Source: Hymenobacter norwichensis DSM 15439 (GTDB lineage: Bacteria; Bacteroidota; Bacteroidia; Cytophagales; Hymenobacteraceae). From it: 64,000 nt of DNA. The position numbers and the translations under genes were made by a program. Below the pieces are notes generated by a model. It saw nothing but the letters and a program-made list of their open reading frames with translations, made no database searches and was not told where the DNA came from. Shown piece by piece: positions 34,478 through 43,309 of the stretch (the stretch's first letter is position 1; each line of letters starts with the position of its first letter). The DNA lies in contig NZ_ATVL01000007.1 of NCBI RefSeq assembly GCF_000420705.1, positions 186,001 to 250,000 of the forward strand, in the 5' to 3' direction.

Positions 34478-35938
34478 TTACTGGGAAGCGCCAAACCGTT
34501 TGCCAAACAGGAAATATACCGGCACGCCTAACGCTACCAACCCCAGCCCGATACCTGAGTCTTTGGCAGTAGCCGGCGACACGAGCAGCACCACGCAGAA
34601 GGCCGAGGCTAACACCACGTACAGCAGCGGAATAACCGGGTAGCCCAGCGCCCGGTAAGGCCGGGGCACATCGGGGCGGGTACGGCGCAGAATGAAGATG
34701 CCGATAATGGTAATGACGTAGAACAGTATAACCGAAAACATCACAAAATTCAATAACTGCCCATACGACCCGGACAAACACAGCCCGCAGGCCCACAAGC
34801 ATTGTGCCCACAGAGCTACGCCGGGTACGCCAGCCTTGTTGAGGCGGGCCATGCCAGGGAAGAACAGACCGTCTTTAGCCATAGCGTAGTAGGCCCGGGC
34901 CCCGCTCAGAATAATGCTGTTGTTGGCCCCGAAAGTGCTGATCATAATCAACACAGCCATTACGTAAGCCCCGGCGCGGCCCAGAATGCTCTCAGCTACG
35001 GCAGTGGCTACCAGGTCGTTGTTGGTGTACATAATGCCCCGGCTCACTACGTCGGTGGCGGCGGCGGTGGGGTCGCCATGCAGGGGCAGTACCAGCAGAT
35101 ACACCAAGTTGATGAGCAGGTACAGTGCCGTAACGATGCCCGTGCCAATGGCCATGCTCAGCACGATGGTCCGCTCGGGCCGCACAATTTCGTCGCCCGA
35201 GAAGCCAATGTTGTTCCAGGCATCCGAGCTAAACAATGAGCCCGTCATGGCCAGTCCGATGGCTCCAACCAAGCCCCACGTGCTAAGCGGCACCGACTGA
35301 CCGGTGGGCGAAAAGCTGGCCGCCTTCCACATATCATGAAAGTTGAGGGCCACGGCTTGGTCGTTGATGCCAAGGGCCAGCCCGAACATAATAAGCAAGG
35401 CCAGAGCTACCAGCTTGGTGCTACCGAAGATGTTGGAAATCAGCTTGCCCCCGCGCACCCCGCGCGAGTTCACCCATGTAAGGCCCACCAGCAGGAAAAT
35501 GGCCAGCAGCTGCACCGAATTGAACTGAAACGAGCCGATGCTAAAGAGAATGTTAGTTTGGCTGAACCATGGCAGCAGCACCCCCGTGAAGCGCGCAAAG
35601 GCCACCGCCACCGCCGCAATTACACCAGTCTGAATCACCAGAAACAAAGACCAGCCGTAGAGAAATGCCACCAGCTTGTTGTAGGCCTCGCGCAGATACA
35701 CATACTGCCCGCCCACCTTCGGGAACATGGCTGCCAACTCGCCATAGCTCACGGCCCCGGCCAGGGTGATAAAGCCGGTCAGAATCCAGACCACTAGCAG
35801 CCAACCGCTGGAGCCAACCTGCCGCGAAATGTCGGCTGACACAATGAAAATACCAGAGCCGATCATACTGCCAGTCACAATCATGATGGCGTCGAAGAGC
35901 GTAATGGCCCGCTGAAAGTGGCCTTGTTGTTCGGACAT
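34478..35938 (-). CDS. APC-family amino acid permease
   Basis: The 486-residue membrane protein has about twelve helices and the pattern of amino acid-polyamine-organocation carriers. Helix 1 carries the unwound substrate site GSMIGSGIF, and GELAAMFPKVGGQYVYLREAY follows between helices 2 and 3. It resembles the LAT/SteT-like branch, which exchanges or imports neutral amino acids. The substrate is not evident. The ATG at 35936-35938 is chosen because the upstream extension is not hydrophobic and lacks similarity to permeases. Confidence 0.92.
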   Translation of the reverse strand: MSEQQGHFQRAITLFDAIMIVTGSMIGSGIFIVSADISRQVGSSGWLLVVWILTGFITLAGAVSYGELAAMFPKVGGQYVYLREAYNKLVAFLYGWSLFLVIQTGVIAAVAVAFARFTGVLLPWFSQTNILFSIGSFQFNSVQLLAIFLLVGLTWVNSRGVRGGKLISNIFGSTKLVALALLIMFGLALGINDQAVALNFHDMWKAASFSPTGQSVPLSTWGLVGAIGLAMTGSLFSSDAWNNIGFSGDEIVRPERTIVLSMAIGTGIVTALYLLINLVYLLVLPLHGDPTAAATDVVSRGIMYTNNDLVATAVAESILGRAGAYVMAVLIMISTFGANNSIILSGARAYYAMAKDGLFFPGMARLNKAGVPGVALWAQCLWACGLCLSGSYGQLLNFVMFSVILFYVITIIGIFILRRTRPDVPRPYRALGYPVIPLLYVVLASAFCVVLLVSPATAKDSGIGLGLVALGVPVYFLFGKRFGASQ

Positions 35939-36172
35939 ACTTAAGAGAGTAGGAAGTGTTTCAGGGCGGAAGATAAGTGGATTTAATAGAGACTGTGAAT
36001 TTGCTGATGCAACCTTATGGCGGCAGCAAGTATCTTCTGCGCAGTAAGTGGCCCCGGACTGTACTTTGGGAACCACCTGCACTTTATCGGCAGTTAGTAT
36101 GTTTACTTTGCCGCCGCAGGCCAGGCCGGGTAGCGCCTAGCCAAGGATACTTTCATGTCTGTCCACCATTTA

Positions 36173-36180
36173 TAAGTTTG
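36173..36180 (+). promoter_or_regulatory. Promoter -7 element of the FKBP gene
   Basis: TAAGTTTG matches TAnnTTTG exactly, with TTTC at 36151-36154 about 18 bp upstream as a near-consensus -33 element. The ATG at 36220 would have a leader of about 35 nt. Confidence 0.6.
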
Positions 36181-36219
36181 GCCGGCCTACCTGGTTGGCT
36201 AGCCTTTTCACTTTCTTTT

Positions 36220-36774
36220 ATGCCCCATCAGCTTTCCACTTTCCAACTCTGGCAGCGCCTGACCAGCGCCGTTCTATTGCTGGCAGCCCCCATGCTTCTG
36301 GCTTCCTGCAACGACAAAATCGACATTGATGCGTTGAATGCTAAAGCGTTACAGCGCCAGAAAGAAGTTCGCACTGCCGACTCGCTGGCCATCACCAAGT
36401 ACATTGCCGACAGCAGCTTCATCAACGTACAGCGCCAACGTTCCGGCTTGTACCTGATAACCAAAGTGCCCGGCACTGGCACGCCGCCGACGACTGGCCA
36501 GCAAACCACGGTGATTTATCGGGGTACTTTGCTCACTAATCAGGTGTTCGACGCGGGCCTCGGAGCCGATGGCCGGCCAGCTCCCATTACATTTCCGGTG
36601 GGTAGGGGCGTAGTAATTCCGGGTTGGGATGAAGGCATTGGCCTGATGCGTAAAGGGCAGAAAGCTATTTTGCTGATTCCATCAGAGTTGGCCTATGGTC
36701 CCTCGGGGGCGGGCAGCCGAATTCCGGGCGACTCCCCTCTGCGTTTCGATGTTGAGCTGACCAACATTCAGTAG
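36220..36774 (+). CDS. FKBP-type peptidyl-prolyl isomerase, lipoprotein
   Basis: The 184-residue protein has a lipoprotein signal with Cys after MLLAS. A short helical segment follows (about 30-70), then an FKBP domain (about 85-184) with TVIYRGTLLTNQVFD, VIPGWDEGIGLMRKGQKAILLIPSELAYGP and a final LRFDVEL strand. It should catalyse cis-trans isomerisation of proline bonds in exported proteins. The ATG at 36220 is chosen because of the promoter at 36173 and the signal peptide directly after it. Confidence 0.93.
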   Translation: MPHQLSTFQLWQRLTSAVLLLAAPMLLASCNDKIDIDALNAKALQRQKEVRTADSLAITKYIADSSFINVQRQRSGLYLITKVPGTGTPPTTGQQTTVIYRGTLLTNQVFDAGLGADGRPAPITFPVGRGVVIPGWDEGIGLMRKGQKAILLIPSELAYGPSGAGSRIPGDSPLRFDVELTNIQ

Positions 36775-36790
36775 CCTGCACAACCAATAG

Positions 36791-36838
36791 CTAAGCCCCC
36801 TGCCAGTTGCCAATGAAGGCGGCCGGCAGGGGGCTTAG
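36791..36838. terminator. Hairpin terminator between convergent FKBP and YeiH genes
   Basis: A 14-bp stem (36791-36804 with 36825-36838) encloses a 20-nt loop. No long T tract follows on either strand, so termination is inferred from position between convergent genes. Confidence 0.7.
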
Positions 36839-36887
36839 CGGTTGGAAGAACTTAGGCGCAGAGAAAAAACCTGCATGCTAAAGCAAG

Positions 36888-37925
36888 TTAGCCCGCCCGC
36901 ATAATAACATACAGCGACCCAACCGATACTGCCAGCCACAACAGCAGCCCTAGCACGTACTGCCGGCTACCCACTGCCCGCAGCACGCGCCCCGACAGGC
37001 CCGCCCCAATGAAAAACAGCGTAACAGTCAGCCCTATTTTAGCCAAACCCACCAGTACCGGCCCAAGCGGCTTAGCAGCAGGCACAAACGTGTTGATTAG
37101 CATGGCTCCGATGAAGCCCAGAATGAAATAGGGAAGCTTGATTTTCACGCCCTTCTGCTTGAACACGAGGGCTGTGCCAACCGATACCGGGATAATCCAG
37201 AGGGCCCGTGCCAGCTTTACAGTGGTAGCTACTTGCAGTGCCTCACTGCCGTAGGCTGAAGCGGCACCTACCACCGACGAGGTATCGTGGATGGCAATGG
37301 CGCACCATAGGCCAAACTGATGTTGGGTGAGGTACAGGGCGTGGCCGATAGGAGGGAAGGCGAAAAGCGCCAGCACATTGAGCACGAACACCGTCGCCAG
37401 ACTCACTGACATGGCCTCATCGTTGGCGCGTAGCACGGGCCCCACGGCCGCAATAGCCGAGCCCCCGCAGATAGCCGTACCGCACGAAATCAGGTGGATC
37501 ACATGGCGGTGCAGCCCTAGCCACCGGCCTACCAGGTAGCCCAGCCCCAGCGTCCCGATGATGGAAGCCATCGTGAACAGCAACCCTTCTTGCCCCACCT
37601 GCACGGCTGTATGCGCGTTCATCCCGAAGCCCAAGCCGACAACTGAAAATTGCAGTAGCTTGGGAGTGAGAACTTTAACGCGGGATGCAAAAGGATTGCC
37701 TAGGGTTTGAGCCAGTATCAAGCCCAAGCCCAAAGCCAGCGGGGGAGAAGCCCAGGGCGTGAGGCAAAAGAGCAACAGCCCCCCGAACACCAGCTGGCGA
37801 ACGGTAAGCTCCCAGTTGAAAATTGCCTTTACGGCCTTGGCGGGTGGTATTTCACTGGTATCTGGTGCTGGAAAAGGTGGAGCAAGGTGGCGCGAGGCAG
37901 GAGGGTGGGTGGTGGGGGAGGTCAT
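36888..37925 (-). CDS. YeiH/UPF0324-family putative sulfate or sulfur-compound exporter
   Basis: The 345-residue protein has about ten membrane helices and the conserved features of the YeiH family: LLQFSVVGLGFGMN, the helix-loop HLISCGTAICGGSAIAAVGP and IHDTSSVVGAASAYG. Family members are linked to sulfur metabolism and exported anions, though direct evidence is thin. A LysR regulator gene lies immediately upstream on the same strand, separated by 138 bp with a T-N11-A dyad, much like the yeiE/yeiH neighbourhood of enterobacteria. Confidence 0.9.
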   Translation of the reverse strand: MTSPTTHPPASRHLAPPFPAPDTSEIPPAKAVKAIFNWELTVRQLVFGGLLLFCLTPWASPPLALGLGLILAQTLGNPFASRVKVLTPKLLQFSVVGLGFGMNAHTAVQVGQEGLLFTMASIIGTLGLGYLVGRWLGLHRHVIHLISCGTAICGGSAIAAVGPVLRANDEAMSVSLATVFVLNVLALFAFPPIGHALYLTQHQFGLWCAIAIHDTSSVVGAASAYGSEALQVATTVKLARALWIIPVSVGTALVFKQKGVKIKLPYFILGFIGAMLINTFVPAAKPLGPVLVGLAKIGLTVTLFFIGAGLSGRVLRAVGSRQYVLGLLLWLAVSVGSLYVIMRAG

Positions 37926-38002
37926 GTAAGAAGCAAGGGCTAATGCCGCTGCAAACTTACGGTTCAGTTTCGTGGTATAGTTATACGTATATGTTATGCA
38001 CG

Positions 38003-38017
38003 ATAACCTATGGTTAT
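38003..38017. promoter_or_regulatory. Candidate LysR operator upstream of the YeiH gene
   Basis: ATAACCTATGGTTAT has 6-bp arms and contains the LysR-type T-N11-A pattern with dyad symmetry. A second A+T-rich palindrome with ATACGTAT is at about 37984. It lies 78 bp before the YeiH start and downstream of the LysR gene stop. Confidence 0.5.
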
Positions 38018-38063
38018 TGCAATTGGGTGATTTATCCCGAATTTGACCGTAAGTCTAGTTGCT

Positions 38064-38966
38064 CTATTGAAGCTGCTCCCGTACAAGACTCATAAACCGT
38101 TGAGCTGCCCTAATAGGAGGCTGCCCCTGCACCCATACCGCCTCAAACTGACGCGACAAATGCAGTCCTACAATCGGAACTACGCTTAAAGCACCTGCGG
38201 CTAGCTCCCGGTCGAGGGCCCGCCGCGATACAAACCCCAACGCTTCGGGAGCGGCTTCGAGGTAGCTTTTAATAGCTTCAGTATTGTCTAGGTAGATGGC
38301 AACAGGTAGGGCGCTGAGCTTAATATGCTGGGCTCGGAGCGCAAATTCCAGAATTTCCAGCGTACCAGAGCCTCGTTCCCGCAATACCAAAGGGTGCGCC
38401 AGTGCCTCGGCTAGCGTAAGGGGCGTGTGAGCCAGGCCATTGGTGCGCGCGCTACGTACGGCCACTAGCTCGTCGGGGAGTAGCAGCTCATAATGCAAGT
38501 CGCGGCTTTTTGTGCGCCCCTCTACAAAGCCCAAATCCAACTCACCGCGTAGTAGCGCCTCGGCAATTTGTTCGGAATTGGCGTTGCGTAACGAAAGCTG
38601 CACTTGCGGATAGCGCGCCTGAAAAGCGGGCAATAAGCCCGGCAGCACGTACTGGCTGAGAGTAGTGCTGGCCCCCAGGCGCAAGCGGCCGGCGGTTTCG
38701 TTGGGGTTGCGCAGGGCCAGGAGCTGTTCAGTGAGTGCCTGTTGCGCGGCGGCTACGGTTTCGGCATGGGCTTGCAGCAGGCGGCCCGCTTCAGTAAGCG
38801 TTACCCGGCTGCCGCGCCGCTCTAGCAGGCGCTGACTGTACTCCGCCTCTAGCTCCCGAATGTGCTTGGTAACGGCTGGTTGGCTGATAAATAACTCTTG
38901 GCCGGCCTTAGTGAAGCTTAGGTGCCGGGCCACAGCCGCAAATACGCGCAAACGGAAATCAGACAT
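38064..38966 (-). CDS. LysR-family transcriptional regulator
   Basis: The 300-residue protein has the LysR layout. A winged helix-turn-helix at the N-terminus (residues about 1-60) has FAAVARHLSFTKAGQELFISQPAVTKHI written in two halves around the turn, and the two-lobed substrate-binding domain follows (about 90-295). The ATG at 38964-38966 is chosen because the HTH begins directly after it; the upstream extension lacks the family pattern. It probably controls the downstream YeiH exporter. Its inducer is unknown, although the YeiE/CbbR-like branch responds to sulfur or anion metabolites. Confidence 0.93.
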   Translation of the reverse strand: MSDFRLRVFAAVARHLSFTKAGQELFISQPAVTKHIRELEAEYSQRLLERRGSRVTLTEAGRLLQAHAETVAAAQQALTEQLLALRNPNETAGRLRLGASTTLSQYVLPGLLPAFQARYPQVQLSLRNANSEQIAEALLRGELDLGFVEGRTKSRDLHYELLLPDELVAVRSARTNGLAHTPLTLAEALAHPLVLRERGSGTLEILEFALRAQHIKLSALPVAIYLDNTEAIKSYLEAAPEALGFVSRRALDRELAAGALSVVPIVGLHLSRQFEAVWVQGQPPIRAAQRFMSLVREQLQ

Positions 38967-39114
38967 GCCGCAAAGTACACAGGAGTAGCGGCCCGCCGAA
39001 GATGAATCGAGCTGGGAAATGAGAGCTAACTCAGGGAAACAACGGAGGAGCATAGGCACGAGGCGGGTTTTGTCGTATGAGAGTACAGATTGCCACCACC
39101 TGCTGCCGAATAGC

Positions 39115-39122
39115 TATTTTTG
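39115..39122 (+). promoter_or_regulatory. Promoter -7 element of the DUF3352 gene
   Basis: TATTTTTG fits TAnnTTTG, with TTG at 39090-39092 at 22 bp spacing. The ATG at 39147 follows after about 20 nt of leader, which supports that start rather than an earlier frame-open codon at 39120. Confidence 0.6.
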
Positions 39123-39146
39123 CCGCCCTCCCTCCGGCACCGCCGT

Positions 39147-41882
39147 ATGTCCAAAAAGCTACTTGCCTTTCTGACTGCCCTTTTGCTGCTGGCGGCCTTG
39201 GCCTCCTACGTGTATTACCGGCGCACTATTGCGGCCGTACCCGTTGACCCGTGGGCGCTGGTGCCCGACGATGCCGTGCTGGTAACCGCCACCCGCGACC
39301 ATCCCATGCTGGTGCGCCACCTCAAGGAAACCCAGCTCTGGGACAACCTGCTGGCCGTGCGCTACTTCGAAGCCCTTCAAGACAACGTGGCGCTGGTTGA
39401 TAGCCTGACGGGGGGGCGCAACGTAGTGCAGCGTTTTCTGGGCCACAAAAACGTGCTCATGTCACTGCACGTCACGCAGCCCAACCAGTTCGATTTGCTG
39501 CTGCAAGTACCTATCCTCAGCGTGCGGGAGTACCGGCTGGTGCGCAGCCTCACCGACGCACTTGCCCGCGACGCGCACTTTCAGGTAAGCACCCGCGACT
39601 ACGAAGGCACTGTACTGACGGAAGTAGTCGAGCCGGGTACCGGTCGGGGTGTTACGTTTTTCAACTACCGCAACCATCTGCTAGTCAGTACTAATCCAAC
39701 TCTGGTAGAAGCCGTCATCCGGCGCGTAGCCGGCCCTGACCAGCCCACTGTAGCCGCCGAGTTTCAAAGCACTGAATTCTTCCGGCTGCGCGACGTAGAT
39801 GCCACATTGCTGGTCAACTACCGCCGGCTGCCACAGCTACTGGGTGTATTTTTCCGGCGGGAGCTGGTGCCCGACATTGGCTCGGTGGCCAGTTTGGCCC
39901 GCAACGGGCAGCTTGAAATGAAGCTGGTCGGCAACAAGATGGTATTCAAGGGTTTCGCCAACCCCGAAACCGCCAGCGGCAGCCTACATGAGCAGTTGCG
40001 CGGCCAGCCCACCCAGCGTCTGCGCATGGCGGATGTGCTGAGTTTACGCACGGCCCTGCTGGTGCATCTGAGCTTGGGCGAAGTGGAAGTGTTGCGCGGT
40101 GCCCGCCGCCCCACCACTCCCGATACGCTGGCCGCCAATGTCAACCCGCTGCTCGACAGTTTGGCTGCCGGGCTGGGGCAGGAAGTGGCCATGTGCTACC
40201 TCACGCAGTCGTCGGCACGGGTAAGCCCGGTACGGTTGGCGCTGGCCTGGTGCCCGCAACCAGCGCGGCAGGCGTTGCTACTGGGCCAGCTGCGGCGCGT
40301 GGTAGGGGCTAGCCCAGCTTTCGAGCGGGTGGGGCCGTATCAGCTCTACACTACTGGAGTGCCTGAACTGCCCGCGCAGTTGTTGGGCCCGTTGTTTGCC
40401 GGTTTCCGGCAGCCCGTGGTGGCGGTGGTTGGCAATTATGTGGTGTTTGGAGAAGATGCCGCCGGTCTGCGCCAGCTCCTGACCGATGTAGCGGCTGGCG
40501 AGGTGTGGGCCCGTTCACCTACGCAGGTAGCGTTTTTGCAGGAAGCCCAACCGCTAGCTCGGTTGCGGGTGCTAGTTGATACGCGCAACGCCTGGAATTT
40601 GCTGCTGCGGGGCCTAGTAGAAGAGCGGCGGGCTGGACTGCTGCGCAACGAGGTATTATTCAAGCGTTTTCCGCAGATAGTCTGGCAGTTTGTGCCCGCC
40701 AGCAACGAAACCGAACCCGGTGCTCAGTATTTCACCGAGTTGATTATGCGCCATCCTGCCATAGGACCGGCCGTGGCCCAGATGCAGGGCGCCAATGGTA
40801 CGGGGGCGGTGCTTACTTTTAAAACACCTCTGAGCAGTGCCCCAACGCTAGTACCGGTGGGAGCTACCCGCTCGGGCGTGCTGGTGCAGGATGCCACACA
40901 GGTGCTGCACTACATCACGCCCGAAAACGCCGTGGCCTGGTCCGATTCGTTGCCGGGGCCGGTAATTGGGGCAATTCAGCGGCGTACCATAGCTGGACAG
41001 CCAAGCTACCTGCTGGCTACGGCCGGGCAGCTACATTGCCTGACTGCGGCCGGCCGATCAGCGCCCAACTTCCCGCTCAACCTACCCGATTCGGTGCAGG
41101 CAACGTCCCTGAGCGTATCGCCAGCTGGTACCGACAAAACCCCGCCGCGCCTGCTGGTAGCGGGCGGCGGCGGCAACCTGTTTCTCTACGATACCAACGG
41201 CAACGCCTACCCCGGCTGGCAGCCCCGCCGCTTCGATTTCAACTTGGCCGCGCCACCGTTGTACCTGACTGTGGGTAGCCGCGACGTGATAGTGGTGCTG
41301 CTGGAAAACGGCTATGTGTACGCCTGCGACTTACAGGGCGGCGTGTATCCTGGCTTTCCCATCAGCGTGGGGGCCCGGCTACAAAGCACTGCCCTGGTGG
41401 AAACCGGCGCTACACTGGGCCGCACCCGCCTAACGGTGATCAATCAACACGGTGAGCGAATTGCATTTTCGTTGGCGGGGGAAGTAACGAATCGGGGGCG
41501 GATTGCCACCTGGAGTCGCAATTCGGTGTTTCGGCTGGTGCCCGACCAGCGGGAGCGCAGCTACGTGGTTAGCCGGGAAGAAGGCGGGCAATACGATTTA
41601 TTCGACCCTACGGGCCGCCGCCTACTCAGCCGCAAGTTCCTGACTTCGGCACCCAAGGCTACGCAGTTTTTCAATTTCGATGCTGAGCGCCGGTTCTACG
41701 CAGTTACCGAAACCGGACCGCGCCAAGCCTACGTCTACAACCAACAAGGCCAATTGCTAGGTAATCAGCCTTTCGAAAGCAGCGCTCTCACCATTGGCCT
41801 GGAATACGACGCGCCCAATAAGCTTTATCACCTCTACCGCACCGTAGGCAGCGAGCTGCGCCGCACAGATGTGAAGTGGTAG
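39147..41882 (+). CDS. DUF3352-type membrane-anchored protein with beta-propeller-like C-terminus
   Basis: The 911-residue protein has one N-terminal membrane helix (about 4-25) and a large periplasmic part. The first two thirds (about 30-560) match the Bacteroidota DUF3352 pattern, starting VPDDAVLVTATRD. The last third has repeated segments like LYDTNGNAYPGW and YACDLQGGVYPGFP, resembling PQQ- or FG-GAP-type beta-propeller blades. No enzyme motif is seen. Its 3' end, including the TAG stop, lies within the octad repeat element at 41871. The function is unknown. Confidence 0.78.
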   Translation: MSKKLLAFLTALLLLAALASYVYYRRTIAAVPVDPWALVPDDAVLVTATRDHPMLVRHLKETQLWDNLLAVRYFEALQDNVALVDSLTGGRNVVQRFLGHKNVLMSLHVTQPNQFDLLLQVPILSVREYRLVRSLTDALARDAHFQVSTRDYEGTVLTEVVEPGTGRGVTFFNYRNHLLVSTNPTLVEAVIRRVAGPDQPTVAAEFQSTEFFRLRDVDATLLVNYRRLPQLLGVFFRRELVPDIGSVASLARNGQLEMKLVGNKMVFKGFANPETASGSLHEQLRGQPTQRLRMADVLSLRTALLVHLSLGEVEVLRGARRPTTPDTLAANVNPLLDSLAAGLGQEVAMCYLTQSSARVSPVRLALAWCPQPARQALLLGQLRRVVGASPAFERVGPYQLYTTGVPELPAQLLGPLFAGFRQPVVAVVGNYVVFGEDAAGLRQLLTDVAAGEVWARSPTQVAFLQEAQPLARLRVLVDTRNAWNLLLRGLVEERRAGLLRNEVLFKRFPQIVWQFVPASNETEPGAQYFTELIMRHPAIGPAVAQMQGANGTGAVLTFKTPLSSAPTLVPVGATRSGVLVQDATQVLHYITPENAVAWSDSLPGPVIGAIQRRTIAGQPSYLLATAGQLHCLTAAGRSAPNFPLNLPDSVQATSLSVSPAGTDKTPPRLLVAGGGGNLFLYDTNGNAYPGWQPRRFDFNLAAPPLYLTVGSRDVIVVLLENGYVYACDLQGGVYPGFPISVGARLQSTALVETGATLGRTRLTVINQHGERIAFSLAGEVTNRGRIATWSRNSVFRLVPDQRERSYVVSREEGGQYDLFDPTGRRLLSRKFLTSAPKATQFFNFDAERRFYAVTETGPRQAYVYNQQGQLLGNQPFESSALTIGLEYDAPNKLYHLYRTVGSELRRTDVKW

Positions 41883-41994
41883 ATGGTGAGATGGTGAAGT
41901 TGTGAAATAGTGAAGTAGTGAGTTTGATGGGGCATTGAAGCAATTTGCATCGCCAAAACATCAAACTTACTACTTCACCATTTCACAACTTCAC
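41871..41994. repeat. Octad-phased palindromic element, copy 2
   Basis: Left arm units are GTGAAGTG, a 7-bp GTAGATG, then GTGAGATG, GTGAAGTT, GTGAAATA, GTGAAGTA, GTGAGTTT and GATG (41871-41929). The right arm, read on the minus strand from 41994, gives GTGAAGTT, GTGAAATG, GTGAAGTA, GTAAGTTT, GATG. The element overlaps both convergent genes: it contains the TAG stop of the DUF3352 gene at 41880-41882, and the corA stop TGA at 41991-41993 is part of the last GTGA unit. Confidence 0.9.
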
Positions 41995-43184
41995 CTATTC
42001 GTGAGCCAGCCTTTGCGGTAGAAGTAGTACACCTGCCCGATAACCATGAGGCCCATGAGGGTGAGCACGCCGGGGTAGCCCCAGGGCTGGTACAACTCGG
42101 GCATGTTGGCAGGGTTGGGGCCGGGCGGCGGGGCTTCGCGCGAGAAGTTCATGCCATACACGCCCGCCACAAAGCTCAGCGGAATGAAAATCGAGCTGAT
42201 GATGGTCAGCACTTTCATCACCTCGTTCATGCGGTTGCTTTGGTTGGACATATACAAATCCACGAGGCTGCTCACCGATTCGCGGTAGGTTTCGGCTAGT
42301 TCCAGGGCCTGAATGGCGTGGTCGTAACTGTCGCGGAAGTACATCTTCATCTCCTCTGATACCACCTCGTCAGACATGCGCAGGATTTCGGCAATCTTCT
42401 CCCGCTCGGGGTACACCAAGCGGCGAAAACGGATGATGTCTTTTTTGATCCGTAAAATCCGGTTAAGCACCCGCCGATCGGGGCGGTCCTGCAAAATCCG
42501 GTCTTCTAGCTTCTCGATGTAGTCGCCGATGGCGGCCATGGTGGGGTAGTAGTGGTCGAGTACCACATCGGTAATGGCATAGGCCAGGTAGAGCGGCGGC
42601 TTGCGGGTGAGCTGACTGAAGCCGGAGCGGATGCGCTGCCGCACTGTGTTCAGGCAATCGTGGTAGTCGTCCTGAAAGGTGAGTACGTAATTTGGACCGG
42701 TGAACAAGGAAAGCTGGTCGTCATCCACTTCCAGCAGGGTGGTAAACTCGGTCATGCGCGACACCAGAAACAGGCGGTTCTCATCGAATATTTCCACTTT
42801 GGCCCGCTGATAGTCACCTAGCACGTCTTCCATCTGTAGCGGGTGCAGTTGGAAATCGTCGATGAGGCGCTGCATGAGTTCCAAGTCGTCGTAGCCGCGC
42901 ACATCAATCCAGTGGCGCAGTTCCGGATGCGCGCGGAATTCGGTTAGCAATTCGTCGTAGCTGGCATATTCCTGCTCGGTATAATGCTGCTGATCAAAGG
43001 AAAGTAGAAACAGCCGCGGCTTGTACGAGCCTTCCCGAATGGTAAGCGTGCCGGGTCGGTTGCCCACCTGCTGCTCGCGGGCCAACTGCGTGGCTGAGCG
43101 GTCGGCTATCGAAGAAAGCTGCGTGTCCTCGGGCGGAAACGACGAGTCAAGCGGCTGGTCGGGGGCGAAGGTGGATGATTCCAT
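41991..43184 (-). CDS. corA: Magnesium/cobalt transporter CorA
   Basis: The 397-residue protein has a long cytoplasmic domain and two C-terminal membrane helices. The signature YGMNF (GMN) ends the first helix, followed by the acidic/proline loop and the second helix with GYPGVLTLMGLMVIG. The cytoplasmic part includes LLRMSDE-like and ANQSNRMNEVMKVLT helices typical of CorA. It forms pentameric channels for magnesium uptake. The ATG at 43182-43184 is preferred to a start at 43277, which would add residues unlike CorA. Its stop codon comes from a repeat unit. Confidence 0.95.
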   Translation of the reverse strand: MESSTFAPDQPLDSSFPPEDTQLSSIADRSATQLAREQQVGNRPGTLTIREGSYKPRLFLLSFDQQHYTEQEYASYDELLTEFRAHPELRHWIDVRGYDDLELMQRLIDDFQLHPLQMEDVLGDYQRAKVEIFDENRLFLVSRMTEFTTLLEVDDDQLSLFTGPNYVLTFQDDYHDCLNTVRQRIRSGFSQLTRKPPLYLAYAITDVVLDHYYPTMAAIGDYIEKLEDRILQDRPDRRVLNRILRIKKDIIRFRRLVYPEREKIAEILRMSDEVVSEEMKMYFRDSYDHAIQALELAETYRESVSSLVDLYMSNQSNRMNEVMKVLTIISSIFIPLSFVAGVYGMNFSREAPPPGPNPANMPELYQPWGYPGVLTLMGLMVIGQVYYFYRKGWLTNR

Positions 43185-43296
43185 AGGTGTCGTGAAGCTG
43201 GGCCAATGTACGGCAGAAGCATGAAGCAAGGATGAGCCGCTTAGTCTGCAACTGAAACAGTCGGCAGTGGATTTCAAGGCTCCCAGGAAACTCCGC

Positions 43297-43304
43297 TACT
43301 TTTG
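43297..43304 (+). promoter_or_regulatory. Promoter -7 element at the start of the flippase gene
   Basis: TACTTTTG fits TAnnTTTG and TTTC at 43272-43275 is a near -33 element at 21 bp. The ATG at 43310 is only 6 bp beyond the element, so the transcript would be leaderless or start within the gene; a GTG start downstream is then possible. Confidence 0.5.
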
Positions 43305-43309
43305 CCCCG

